A DNA stretch of 64,000 nt from Pinus tabuliformis (taxonomy: Eukaryota; Streptophyta; Pinopsida; Pinales; Pinaceae), in the NCBI GenBank assembly GCA_031772625.1, contig CM062818.1, positions 1,678,048,667 through 1,678,112,666 on the forward strand. The letters run 5' to 3'. The notes beneath the pieces were generated by a model. It saw only the letters and a list, made by a program, of their open reading frames with translations. It was not told the origin of the DNA and made no database searches. This document shows, in pieces, positions 24,307-34,700 of the stretch; the stretch's first letter is position 1; each line of letters opens with the position of its first letter. Both the position numbers and the translations under genes were made by a program.

Positions 24307-25869
24307 ATGGAACGCACCAACCAAGGAATTCCCCATGATGGAAATCCTAGTCCTTTCTCCTCTTGGGGAGAAGTTGGTGCCCCCCACATGGCCACATTGT
24401 CGCTTCCAGGACTGACAATTGGCCTGCCAATCTGGCTATTCTCAACCAATGTAGTTCAGAACACCATGGTTCCTGAACAGTCGAGTCAACAGCTAGATCA
24501 GTCTAGGGCTGCCCACCAGCCTTCTACTTCCTATAACTCTTCCTCCAATCCTTCATCTTCGCAAGGTAGAGCCGGCAAAACCCAAGCTCCCATGGAGAAG
24601 AAGGAGAAGAAGAAGAGAGAGAAGAAGAAGAAGGAGCCTAAGGCGACTGGGGGCAAGCAAAAGACATCTGACAAAAATCCACACATAGCACAGACCGGGC
24701 CTAAATCGCCATGTGTCATATGTAGAGGAGACCACTTCCATAGAGATTGTCCCTGTATTCCCCGGATACTAAGGGACTAGTCCCCTCGTTTGCACAGTTC
24801 GGGAGCATCAACCTCTGATAGCCATGTTGAATGCTTACCGTCGACCAGCGAAAGTGAAGGTTCAAGACAAAGAGGGAGAGCAAGATCCCCCTGCAGACTG
24901 TGTGAAGGCGATCACGCCATCCACCATTGTCCCTTCTTAGACGAAGCGAAGAGAGTTTTGGAAGATCGTCCGGTTTCACCGTTGAGACTTCCTCCTGGAT
25001 ACAAAAAACTCGTGCCAAGTCCTTCGTTGGTTGAGAATACAGCTGGCCCGCTCAAGTGGTCAGCTGAAGCGTCAGTCATTGAAAATGAACCTACTGAATC
25101 CAGACCAGACGAAAGTCCAAAGGTTGAAACGACAGTTGACCCAGTTCTCCCTTCGAAAGTTTCATCTTCAAATGACACCCTCACTGAAGAGAATAAGGAT
25201 GACACCATCCAGATTCTTTTCATCAACACAGACTCTGACGAGCGTCAGGGCAATGCGCCCATTCCTTTATCGCAAGAAGGAACATCGTCAGGGTCATATC
25301 CGGCCGTGTATTCGGTCCCACCACCAAGCAACCTGGTTCTGTCCTTTGATTGGAACCAACTAGGCAGACCCCAGTTGCCAGCCAATATACCATTCAGAAT
25401 CATAGTCCAAATATACAGAATGGTAATGGCTGGCACTATCATTGATGAAGGGGCATCTGTGAGTATCCTTTCCTCTATTTCTTGGAAAGCACTGGGTTCC
25501 CCGACGCTTTTTCCTGAGATAAGAAATCTCTCGGGTTTCGATAAAGGAACTAGTCGACCATTAGGGATCCTCCCCAATGTGCCCGTTACATTGAAAGGGA
25601 AGGTCGTTCAAATGAACGTGATGGTCGTTCAAGGGCCATTGGATTATAACCTACTCCTTGGACGAGACTATATATATTGCATGGGAGCAATAGTCTCCTC
25701 ACTCTTTAGAGTAATGTGTTTTCCACACGAAGGAAGAATGGTCAAGCTCGTAGACCAACTTTCATTTCCGGGATCACGCATCGCAAATAGTCACATACCA
25801 ACCCTGAATGGTCTATTCAATCAAGAAATGTCTCCACCCCCAGTCCTTCTTCCCGATGAGTGCGAGTGA
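24307..25869 (+). CDS. gag-protease polyprotein of element B with one in-frame amber codon
   Basis: A single frame of about 520 codons interrupted only by TAG at 24778-24780. Order: gag N-terminus (ATLSLPGLTIGLPIWLFSTN), Ser/Gln-rich linker, a Lys/Glu run (about residues 98-115), zinc knuckle 1 (CVICRGDHFHRDC), the amber codon, zinc knuckle 2 (CRLCEGDHAIHHC), an acidic linker, then a retropepsin-like domain (GTIIDEGASVSIL, about residue 377; YNLLLGRDYIY, about residue 450). Both knuckles are CX2CX3HX4C. The protease signature D-T/S-G reads D-E-G. The ATG at 24307 aligns with the gag start region in A. At the amber site A has TGG, so one G-to-A change explains the stop; programmed readthrough is an alternative. 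Nothing resembling reverse transcriptase follows. Confidence 0.85.
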
Positions 25870-28315
25870 TTCGGAAAGATGGGATTGGAACCCAGGGGGC
25901 ATGCATCTTGGTCTGCTTCGGGCAGAGAAAACCTTGGGTATAAGGTAGGTTTCCGCGGGAGAATATGACTAGTCTGTACCCCGTCCGTAGAGGAAGAGGG
26001 GTTGTTCTGGAACAAGATTCTTTTGTCAAAGTTATGTGTTTGACGGAACAGGGTCATTCACCGTTGTCTATTTAGGTAGACATCGCCGAAGAAATGTTTT
26101 ATTCGTAGCCGCGAACGAGACAATCTTTGGGTAACCAGGAAGAGGTAGGCCTCTCTCGGCAAAACAAATGTTTTGGCGGAGGTGAAGTACGGGTAACCTT
26201 GAAATCGTATTTTATACCTGGGGGCATGCAAACCTTTTGGAATGCAAGCAAGGGCAGCTATTTGTTTTTTAAATTTTTAGGTCCTCCCTTTAAACCTGTA
26301 GGTCTAACCCTTTAAACTCGTAGGATTAGTCGCAGCCGAACTTGCATAAAGAAAGGATGTGGGGCAAAATTCTAAAAGTTTCCATTATTTATAGGAGACA
26401 TTCTTATCTTATGACTGGTATAAACGAGCAGTTTTAGCAGAATTCATGCTCGTTAAAAAATAAATGCACCTGTGAGCAAGCTTCCCCCCAGAGTTCAAGC
26501 TCATCCAGAAAAAATGAACCGGTAAATAACCATTTGAGACCGTAAATTCATCAGCCATAAAAGCCTTGGTCGTGTTTGCACCGTCACCTCCACTTTTCAT
26601 TTGGCCGATCATTCACCTCCACTTGATTGTTTACCTATTTTGAGGAACAGCTGCGAAGAGTGATTTCACCTAGCTATCCTTGTGACACTGCCGCGATTGG
26701 AAAATTCCAACCTGTACCTGGAATCTGCTGCTATCCCTGTTTATCACTCATTCTTCAAAATACGAGTCTTCTTTGAGCTCTTTTCTTCTGACTCGTAAAA
26801 AATGAAAAGTTTGCCGAGTTTTGGCCTTCCAGCTCGTTAAAATGACCGGAAGAGCTATCCCTCCTCTAGATTTTAATCTTTTTGGACCTGAGGGATTATT
26901 GCACAAAAAGATCGAGCACTTGTCTGGTTCGGCTCGATAAAACTATCGAACATTCATCCCTTCTGTAATGTTTTATACTTTTTCGGACTTAAGGGATTAG
27001 ATGATGAAAAAGGACCTTTGGAGTTAACTTTACGTACCTTTTCAGACTCTCTAAAAATGAAAAGGACCGACTTGTCTTTGTCACTAGACTCGTTAAAATG
27101 CATTAAATAGCGACAAACTTGTCATTAGACGAGAACGAGTTTCCCTATCGCTAGGCTCGTTAAAACATAGCGATGGGCTTGCCCGAAGGGTAGGTTATAG
27201 AACAAGCATATGTTATCCTCCTCAAGCTTGACAAAAATAAAGAGGTACTGGTCAGAAATGACTGGGGAAAAATTGGGAGAACCTCAAAGCTTTAATGGTA
27301 GCAAGTCGCTCTTGAACATGACACTTTTCCTCCGTACCACATCGGGTTGGGTTGTTTCATTCACCGGTCTCATCACCATGGTCTCGCCAAACCATCCACA
27401 TTTGGGGTAATGCTACCGATCCATCGCATCAGTGTCATTATATGTTCAAGAGATGTTCTTCAGAAAGAGTCAACCGTGTCCCATCCACTACCATACATCA
27501 TCTTTCATCCTTTCATGACCGCCACCCTGAATCATATTTCACAGATCATTTTCACCTTCATCACAATCATTAGCTCCATTTCGTGTCACTGATGTGGGAT
27601 TCATTAAGGCCCTCCTTTGACGGATCGCTTCTTGTCGACTTCAGCTCATTATCCAAGAAGTTGATCTAGGAACAAACCCCTCAGTACTTTGAAGCTTGCA
27701 TGCCTCAATGGCAAGTTTCTCACTTTCGGCGACAGGTATACATCAATGACCTTCGACCGAAATATTTTGTGTGGTGTTCGACGCCAAGTCCTTTATTCAC
27801 ACCACGTGGATTGTACTGTCGTACCTTGAGGGTCATCATCATTATCGGTGATTCCTCTCGTGCTTGTTAACAGTTTACATCACTGACTGGTAATCAAGCG
27901 ATGTCTTTCCATGTTCGACTCCAAGAAATTCTCACATGGATCGACTTGTACTTAGAGTGAAGATCGGACGAGTTTGAAGACCCCGGATCTAGTTTCTTCC
28001 ATCCAGGCTGCGATATATATTCAGGAAATAAAGACATTGACATGTGCAGCAGATGATCATCCTACCCAAAGGATGATAATTTGAACAGAAAATTATCAGT
28101 CTACCATCAGACGATTGTCTATTCTATGTACAGAAAAATGTATTTATAAAGCTGAGCATGGGAATGCCCGCCTCAGCTAGATCATGAAAGCAGTATGAAA
28201 AATAATGTATTGTATTGTATCTTATTACAGGTCACCTCTCAACGATTGAAGGAACTTCGGATCCTCCTGATAAAGCATTTCACCCGATAAATGACCTCAT
28301 ACTTTAGGGGGCAAC
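25870..28315 (+). other. 3' non-coding region of element B with dispersed motif
   Basis: No long frame and no pol domain. Variants of CTCGTTAAAA(N)ATGAAA recur at about 26447, 26789, 26832, 26930, 27048, 27089 and 27160. Parts align with A (for example ATATGTTATCCTCCTCAAGC at 27208 and 30641), so the region is a conserved part of the family. Confidence 0.7.
28302..28315 (+). promoter_or_regulatory. Polypurine tract of element B
   Basis: CTTTAGGGGGCAAC abuts the 3' LTR; element A has CTTTAAGGGGAAATA in the same place. Confidence 0.8.
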
Positions 28316-29369
28316 TGTTATAGACATTTTTGTGCCTTACAGCATGAAGCATGAAATGTCCATAATCTAAGGGATCCAAAGTCCCTAAAGATGTTGTTCC
28401 TACCCCTAGGGGAACAAGGTCAGCAAACCACAACAATCCAAACAAGTTCTCCACTGAAAATTACTCAAAAACAAGGCAATTCTGGATCATGTCAACTGCT
28501 CCACTGAGCATCTGCGCTGAATGTCAACTACTCCATGGACCACCTGCGTTGAATGTCAACTCCAACAAAGGCTACCTGCGCTGAGCGAGTTTTGACATGT
28601 GGAAGTCTCATTCCTCAATGAGTCAATGCCCAGGAAGCTTCCAAAATGACACTTGGATCAAGGAATTCGACTGGTGATGAGTAAGAGGTTCTAGATCTCC
28701 AAGTGGAAGCAAGAACCTCCAAGTGGACTCAAGAACTAAAGAAGAACTGGAGTGGGAGAGGACACTAGTCACATCTCAGGCTGACTCATCCTCTCTCCAA
28801 ACTCCTAATTATGGATCTCTCTCCCATGAGATCGAGAGGCTGGAATCTTGTGAATGTAAAGAATTGTTGTTGGTTTGAGTTTAGAACTATTGGGTGATTT
28901 GCTTTGAAGGAGGTGAAGAGGAGATTTCTTTCCGTTGGGAAGGTGATGCTGGATTGGGCCTCTTATGGTTGTATCACTTCCTGAACCTTACTTCTTCCAT
29001 TAATAAAGCATTTGAGGTTCTTCTATATGCATGTGTCTCAATGGTGTATTGTTATACTTGTGTATTTGATTTATTCTAATCCTTGAATCAATTATGAATG
29101 TATGCTTCTTGTAGTTTCCCTTTCTTGCCATTTTGCAGGATCTTGGTGTAGCTGGGCCAGTGAAAGAGCAAGGAGCTGGGTGCAAGCAGCAAGGAGAGAA
29201 GATTGGATCAACCATTAGCGAAAGACATCGGTTAGTGGATCTCTTTCTCCCCTCTTTTACATCTCATAAAGAAGTAATCTCAGATAGCTTTAATTTGATT
29301 GTTGCTAAGGAACTATCACCCTTAGAGTGGGATAGGGTCATTCCGTATTGGATACTTTTCCCAACAACA
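28316..29369 (+). repeat. 3' LTR of element B
   Basis: Same length as the 5' LTR. Its TATA-like site has changed to CCTAATTATGG (28804-28814), two substitutions relative to the 5' LTR. Confidence 0.95.
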
Positions 29370-29374
29370 AGTAG

Positions 29375-31728
29375 GCGATGTAGTGCATCATTTACCAAGG
29401 GAATTGGAGTCTGATCTTTCCATTGGATACTTTGATACCTTCCATAGCATTTTTCTCCCATCTTATAAGAACCTCTTGGAAGCCATGGCCTTCCGCGGGT
29501 CATGATCAAGGTCCTGGAGCATAGTTCCTTTTCTTGTGTCAATCTCATTAAAAGATGAAACAAGGTCCTGGAGCACATTTCTTTTTCTTGTGTCAATCTC
29601 GTTAAAAGATGAAACAAGGTCCCATGAGCAGAGTTCATTTCCCTATGTCAATCTTGTTAAAAAATGAAACAGATCCCCTTCCAATTCTATTCTTTGATCA
29701 GGTCTCGTAAATTCTCAGTCGATTATTTCATTTGATCTCGTAAATGAAGCTTCATTCCATCCACCTATTAGTAACCAGTAGTCTACTTAGCTAAATGAAA
29801 TGAATATTGGCGGGGCATGTCCTTATAATTGTGTCATTATGCTAGGGGAATGCAAACTTATTTAAAGCATATTTTTTTTTCATTTCAATCTTGTGAAAAA
29901 ATGAAACCAATTTCAAGCATAGTTTCCCATGTTTCAAGATTGTGTAAAAATGAAACCATTCCTACTTTACCTCTCATGATTTCCATTTTTATCATCTTGA
30001 TTTTTCCAAATGAGCCTTGGTTTTATCTTTCCATCATCACCATCTGCTTGGCTAATCATAGTCTTTCACTTGGCTTTTTACCCTTTCCTGAGGAACAATT
30101 GTGATGAGTGGTCTTGTTAGCCTGTCTCTTGACCTATACATGTTTTGAGAAGTTCCATCATGACCAGAACTAAGTTTTACCCTTTATACCACTCATTCTT
30201 CCAGAAGGATTCATCTTTCATCTCCTTTCAGACTCGCAAAACATGAAAATATTACCTAGCACTTGTTTTTTGAAATCGTTAAAGTAAATGAAAAGACATC
30301 TACTCAATATAAGTTTAACCCTTTTCTGTACTAAGATAAACTATTTATGAAAAAAGAATACCTTATTCGAACATGGCTAAGATTTTCTCCTGAGTATCGT
30401 TTTCAGCCTTTTCGGACTGTAGGGACAATTTACGAAAAGGAACCTTTGCAATTTTCTTTTTCGCCTATTTTTCAAACACTCTAAACATGAAAAAGATGTT
30501 GAGTTTCACCTTCACTAGAATCATAAAAACATCAAACAATGATGGACTCATCAAACACGATAGGACCAAACCAATCCTTCTCAAGGTTCATTAAAGATAC
30601 TTAGAGGGATTCATCTGAAGGATGAACTTACAGATCAAGCATATGTTATCCTCCTCAAGCTTGTCAAAAATAAAGATGTACTAACCAAAAATGGTTGGGG
30701 AAATTGGGAAAATAGGGTACGCCACTTATAAATTGCATCGAGTCACTCTTGAACATGACACTCTTCAACTTCATCTCCGTGGTTTTTGGGTTTGGAAATC
30801 TGCTTGTCTTCTGGTTCATTATACCATATCAAAGCCTCCGCTTTTGGTTTTGGGTCAATGCTTCCAACTCCATTCAGTGTCGCTAATATTTTCAAGATAA
30901 GTCATTCAATTGATATCTACTATGATACTCTTAAGCCTTCATTCCATTTATGTCATTCATGAACCAGCTCCACATCAACATCATTTTGTCTCAAATCATG
31001 ATACTTGTTTCTTGTCATTGATGGGAGATACATCAAGGCTCTCCTTCGATAGGTCGCTTCTTTTCGACATCAGCCATTATCCAGGAATTTGACTTATAAA
31101 CTCCTTTTAATACCTTGGGGCTTGCATACATCAATGGAAAGATTCCTCGCTCTCGGTGACATGTTTCAATCATTGGCCTTTGACTAAAATATTTTGTGTG
31201 GTTTTCGACTTCAACTCATTCATTCACATCATATAGATTGTAATGACATGCCTTGAGATCCATTAACATCATCAATGGTTTCTCTCGTGTCTATTAACGA
31301 CTTACATCATTGGTCGGTAATCAGATGGTTTATGTGATGTTCAACTTCAGCTGATTTATTCGCATGTTTAGACTCATACATTGGATGATCGCGTGAATGA
31401 TATAGAAGACCCTAGATCTAATTCCATCCATCTGGGCTGTGATTTCAAGATTCATACAAGATTACACAGTATGATGGCTACGATCATATACTCATCCAAT
31501 AATGAGTTCATACTTTCTCATCGGTGTACGTCACTTCTTGATCATTGTACATGCAATGTTAGCTTATGTGCTGAGTATGGGTATGCCTCTCTCAGTAGAG
31601 ATATCATGGTGAAAATGTATTGTAATAGGTGATGATCTTGACTAGTTTTTCTTGATCTGAACTTGTCACAAGGTAAAGCACTTCAGTCATCAGTTGTCAT
31701 TTTTGAATTTACACTTTAAGGGGAAATA
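29375..31728 (+). other. 3' non-coding region of element A
   Basis: Continuation of A after the B insertion. Variants of CTCGTTAAAA(N)ATGAAAC recur at about 29537, 29598, 29651, 29888, 29940, 30233 and 30478. No long frame. Aligns in patches with 25870-28315 of B. Ends in the PPT at 31714-31728. Confidence 0.7.
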
Positions 31729-32771
31729 AGTTATAGGGAATTTTGTCGCATCTGGTGAATAGGCTTACAAATTGGATTAATCCACATCTGTGAACATGTT
31801 TTCATCATCCCTACACAAATCCCTAAGCATGAATCTTCCAAATTCCTATGTTTTTGGGTCTAACTACTTCATTTTAGTATTTTTAAGGCCTAGTGCACCT
31901 TGCCCCTTTAGGGACCTGTGTTCAACAACATGTTTCTTCCTTCTGCACCAGCGTTGATCAGCAGTATATTCTCCCTTGCTTGGGGTGCGTTGATTCTACA
32001 AATTCGGGAAAATTAAAAAGAATCTTGAAACTTCCTCTTCTAGAATCTTCCAGAGGTTGTTTAACCATTTATATTGGATAACAACTTCAAATCCTATCTA
32101 ATCCTACTTTAGCTATTTCACCTCTTATCCCTTGAGCTCATCTTCCCCTCTTCAGTCGATCTCAAGCCTAGATTGGTAAATGGATAAGAATTTCTAAACT
32201 ACCACCTTCTCCTATATATTTACTTCCATCCACACCAAAGGGATTGGCTTTTGGAGACTGATCATTCCCTCATGCTGATGCCTTGAATTTAAGAGAGTCA
32301 ACATCTTCATGCATTAGGGTGACATAGAGGTGTGCTTTATGGCAAGGAAGGACAAGTCAACTTGGGGAGATCTCTACAATATCAACACTGTTATTGGTTG
32401 TAAACTCTTTGCTATATATATAAATACAAAGAGTTCATTGTTCTCCTATATGTGTTATGTTATGTTTACATTCATATATTTCAATGCCTTGTTGATCCAT
32501 TGAATAGAGTAATTGGATTGTGTTACATAGATGTCATAGATATTCGGCTTTTGTTGATTGAATGTGAAGGTTCTAATTATAGAAATCGGAGCTACGATTG
32601 GATCTTATAAGCTGAAAGGAGAGTGAATATTGTGTTATATTCCAAGTAAGCCTCTTTCCATTCTTCAATTTCCCTAAGGAAGACTTTATATTCTTTGTTT
32701 TTTTTGTTATGGACTAGTCCACTAGGTCTAGGGAAGATACTTCTGTCTGCAATCGTAAATTCTACAAAATA
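31729..32771 (+). repeat. 3' LTR of element A
   Basis: Aligns along its length with 17226-18269; the terminal TG is changed to AG and the terminal CA to TA. TSD TCAAT follows. Confidence 0.92.
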
Positions 32772-32949
32772 TCAATCTCAAAAGAAAAAAATCAAATGTT
32801 GTGTCAATTATCCCTTCTAATCATCTTGTTTACAAATAATCAAATGTTATTACATCTTGTTTTCCATTGAACTATCACTCAATTGACGATAAAACATCAA
32901 GAAAAAAGAAAATTTGTCAAAGTTCCTAAACATTGCACATTATTAGAAC

Positions 32950-34700
32950 AAGATTCACATTCTTTGTCATTGAACAAACACAATAGAAAACTAGTCTCTG
33001 ATGTTTTCCCAACAAATCCATGAGAAATATAGTAGCTTGCATCAATTCAAATTTGTAATACAAACACAAGGTGTTGTGTTAAATGAAGAACATGGAAAGC
33101 ATGTGCAGTCAATTAAAGAAATCAAGACATGCAATCAATCCAAGACACACCTACTTATGCACGTTGCAAATGTGATAGATTTTATTTTGCAAAAGACATG
33201 TGATCCATTGAAATAATCACATTAACATTTTTTTCCAATCTCACTCCTAAAACAAAAGTCAAACCCATCAAAATGGATGAACAAATTTTCACATTAATGA
33301 TGATATTGCATTTTTGGACAAACATTGTTATATACAACCACCAAATGATCCAAAATTTCCATAACTCTTCCACTTAAACAAAAAATGTACAACAACATAA
33401 TGAAAAAATGTTGTCTCTCACCAATACAGAAACAACAATGCACATGATCAAAGAATCGAATCAGTAAATAAAAATCGCCATAGAAACATAAAAATGCAAT
33501 TTCCAGCTATCATTGTGCTCAAAGAAAATATTCTTGTTAAATTGATTGGTGGAAATTATGATATTCAAGATGGCTTGATTAATGGTGATGAAGGCATTTT
33601 CAGGGCATCCACAACACTTGAAAATGGTTCCATTTGGATTAAATTTTCCAATCTAGCAATTGGAACTATACAACCAAAAAAATGCTCCACTTATTCAAAG
33701 ATGGAATAATGTCAAATTGGACAACTATTAGAAGACTTTGTAGGCATAATGAATCGAGCAACAACATTATTTTCACAAGAGAACAATTCCATGTTCAATT
33801 GGCATGTGCATGAACCATATAGTGATCACAAGGCTTAACAATGGATAAACTAGCTTTTGACCCAAAAGGAGTTAGGCAAGATGAACTTGTTTACACTACA
33901 CTTTCCCATGTCAAAGGTATTAAATATTTGTATCTACTAAATAAATGGAAACAAACAAACTTCTCTCTTTGTGACTAATTCGCTTCAGAACTACAAATAC
34001 TTAGAGAAACTGCCTCTTATCAAGTTGAATATAGTTTATATTCAATTCAAACAAATGATTGTTTGACAATATGTTCCTTGAACACACATAGCTTCTCATT
34101 GCATTTTGAGGATATTGTTGTTGATTATGATCTAATGAAGGCAAACATCCTTTGTTTCCAAGAAACAAAAAAATTCACCTCCATGAAATCCAATGTTTGC
34201 AAAAAAATATGACTATATACATATATTGCATTCGCATGGGATTCTGACATAGTACACGAAAAATATTATAGTTGACAATCAATTGATTTATACACAAGCC
34301 ATATTGAATCAACAATTGCAACCTTCTATTTTCAAGAAAATGCCATTACATTCACAAATGTCTACATTACACCAAATAAAAAGTTGAAGATATCATCGAT
34401 TTCATCAAGTTCATTTTAGAACACACACACAACAAATATCTAATTGTGCTTTTTGGTGACTTCAACTTGGACATGTTGCAAAATAACCATCAACAAAAAT
34501 AACTACTTTTATTTATGCAAAATAGCAGCTTCAATTTCTCTACAACAAAGCAAACAATTGATTATGGCTCCATGCTTGACCACTTTTTGACAAATTTCAT
34601 AGGTAATAGTGTTTCATTCCATGTCTTTGATGCCTAATGGACAAACCATCATACTATCTGCATTACCATACCTTTATTGTTCACTTAGGCCATTTTTGCA
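32950..34700 (+). pseudogene. Helitron/Helentron-type PIF1 helicase fused to EEP endonuclease, decayed
   Basis: Broken frames on the plus strand run helicase then nuclease. Helicase C-terminal part: GNYDIQDGLINGDEGIF (33555-33605), IWIKFSNLAIGTIQ, then EQFHVQLACA and SQGLTMDKLAF (near 33782 and 33830; motif V of PIF1-like helicases), and ELVYTTLSHVKGIKYLYLL (near 33880-33935; motif VI is normally A-L-S-R-V). Endonuclease/exonuclease/phosphatase part: SLNTHSF, ANILCFQETK (near 34145-34170), FGDFNLDML (near 34450-34476), IDYGSMLDHF (near 34560) and TNHHTI near 34640 where the family has S-D-H. Helicase with a C-terminal EEP nuclease is the hallmark of Helentrons (Helitron2). Rep domain and helicase N-terminus were not found. 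Multiple stops and frameshifts. Confidence 0.65.

Larger units (their letters stand above)
21543..29369 (+). mobile_element. LTR retrotransposon B (non-autonomous), nested in A
   Basis: Two LTRs of exactly 1,054 bp (21543-22596 and 28316-29369), both TG..CA, flanked by the perfect 5-bp duplication AGTAG (21538-21542 and 29370-29374). I counted about 13 base differences, near 98.8% identity, so it is a recent insertion. PBS at 22600-22617 (perfect tRNA-Arg type); PPT-like CTTTAGGGGGCAAC just before 28316. The internal 5.7 kb carries a gag-protease frame (24307-25869) and then about 2.4 kb without any long frame. No pol domains. Size, PBS, leader, gag and 3' region all match element A. Confidence 0.97.
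17226..32771 (+). mobile_element. LTR retrotransposon A (non-autonomous Ty3/gypsy type), host of nested element B
   Basis: The 5' LTR is 17226-18269 (1,044 bp) and the 3' LTR 31729-32771 (1,043 bp). A 5-bp target duplication TCAAT lies at 17221-17225 and 32772-32776. The PBS is 18272-18289 and a PPT-like CTTTAAGGGGAAATA precedes the 3' LTR (31714-31728). The 3' LTR has lost the canonical ends (AG..TA instead of TG..CA). The LTRs differ at very many positions (roughly 85-90% identity by eye), so A is old. Its internal region, without element B, is about 5.6 kb and holds one gag-protease frame and about 2.4 kb of non-coding DNA; no reverse transcriptase, RNase H or integrase. It sits in the Helentron-like sequence. 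Confidence 0.93.

Noticed and set aside
22121..29079. A 61-residue frame present twice, almost unchanged (22121-22306 and 28894-29079), as a conserved small gene
   Set aside because: Both copies lie in the two LTRs of element B, so the conservation is explained by LTR duplication; no recognisable domain.
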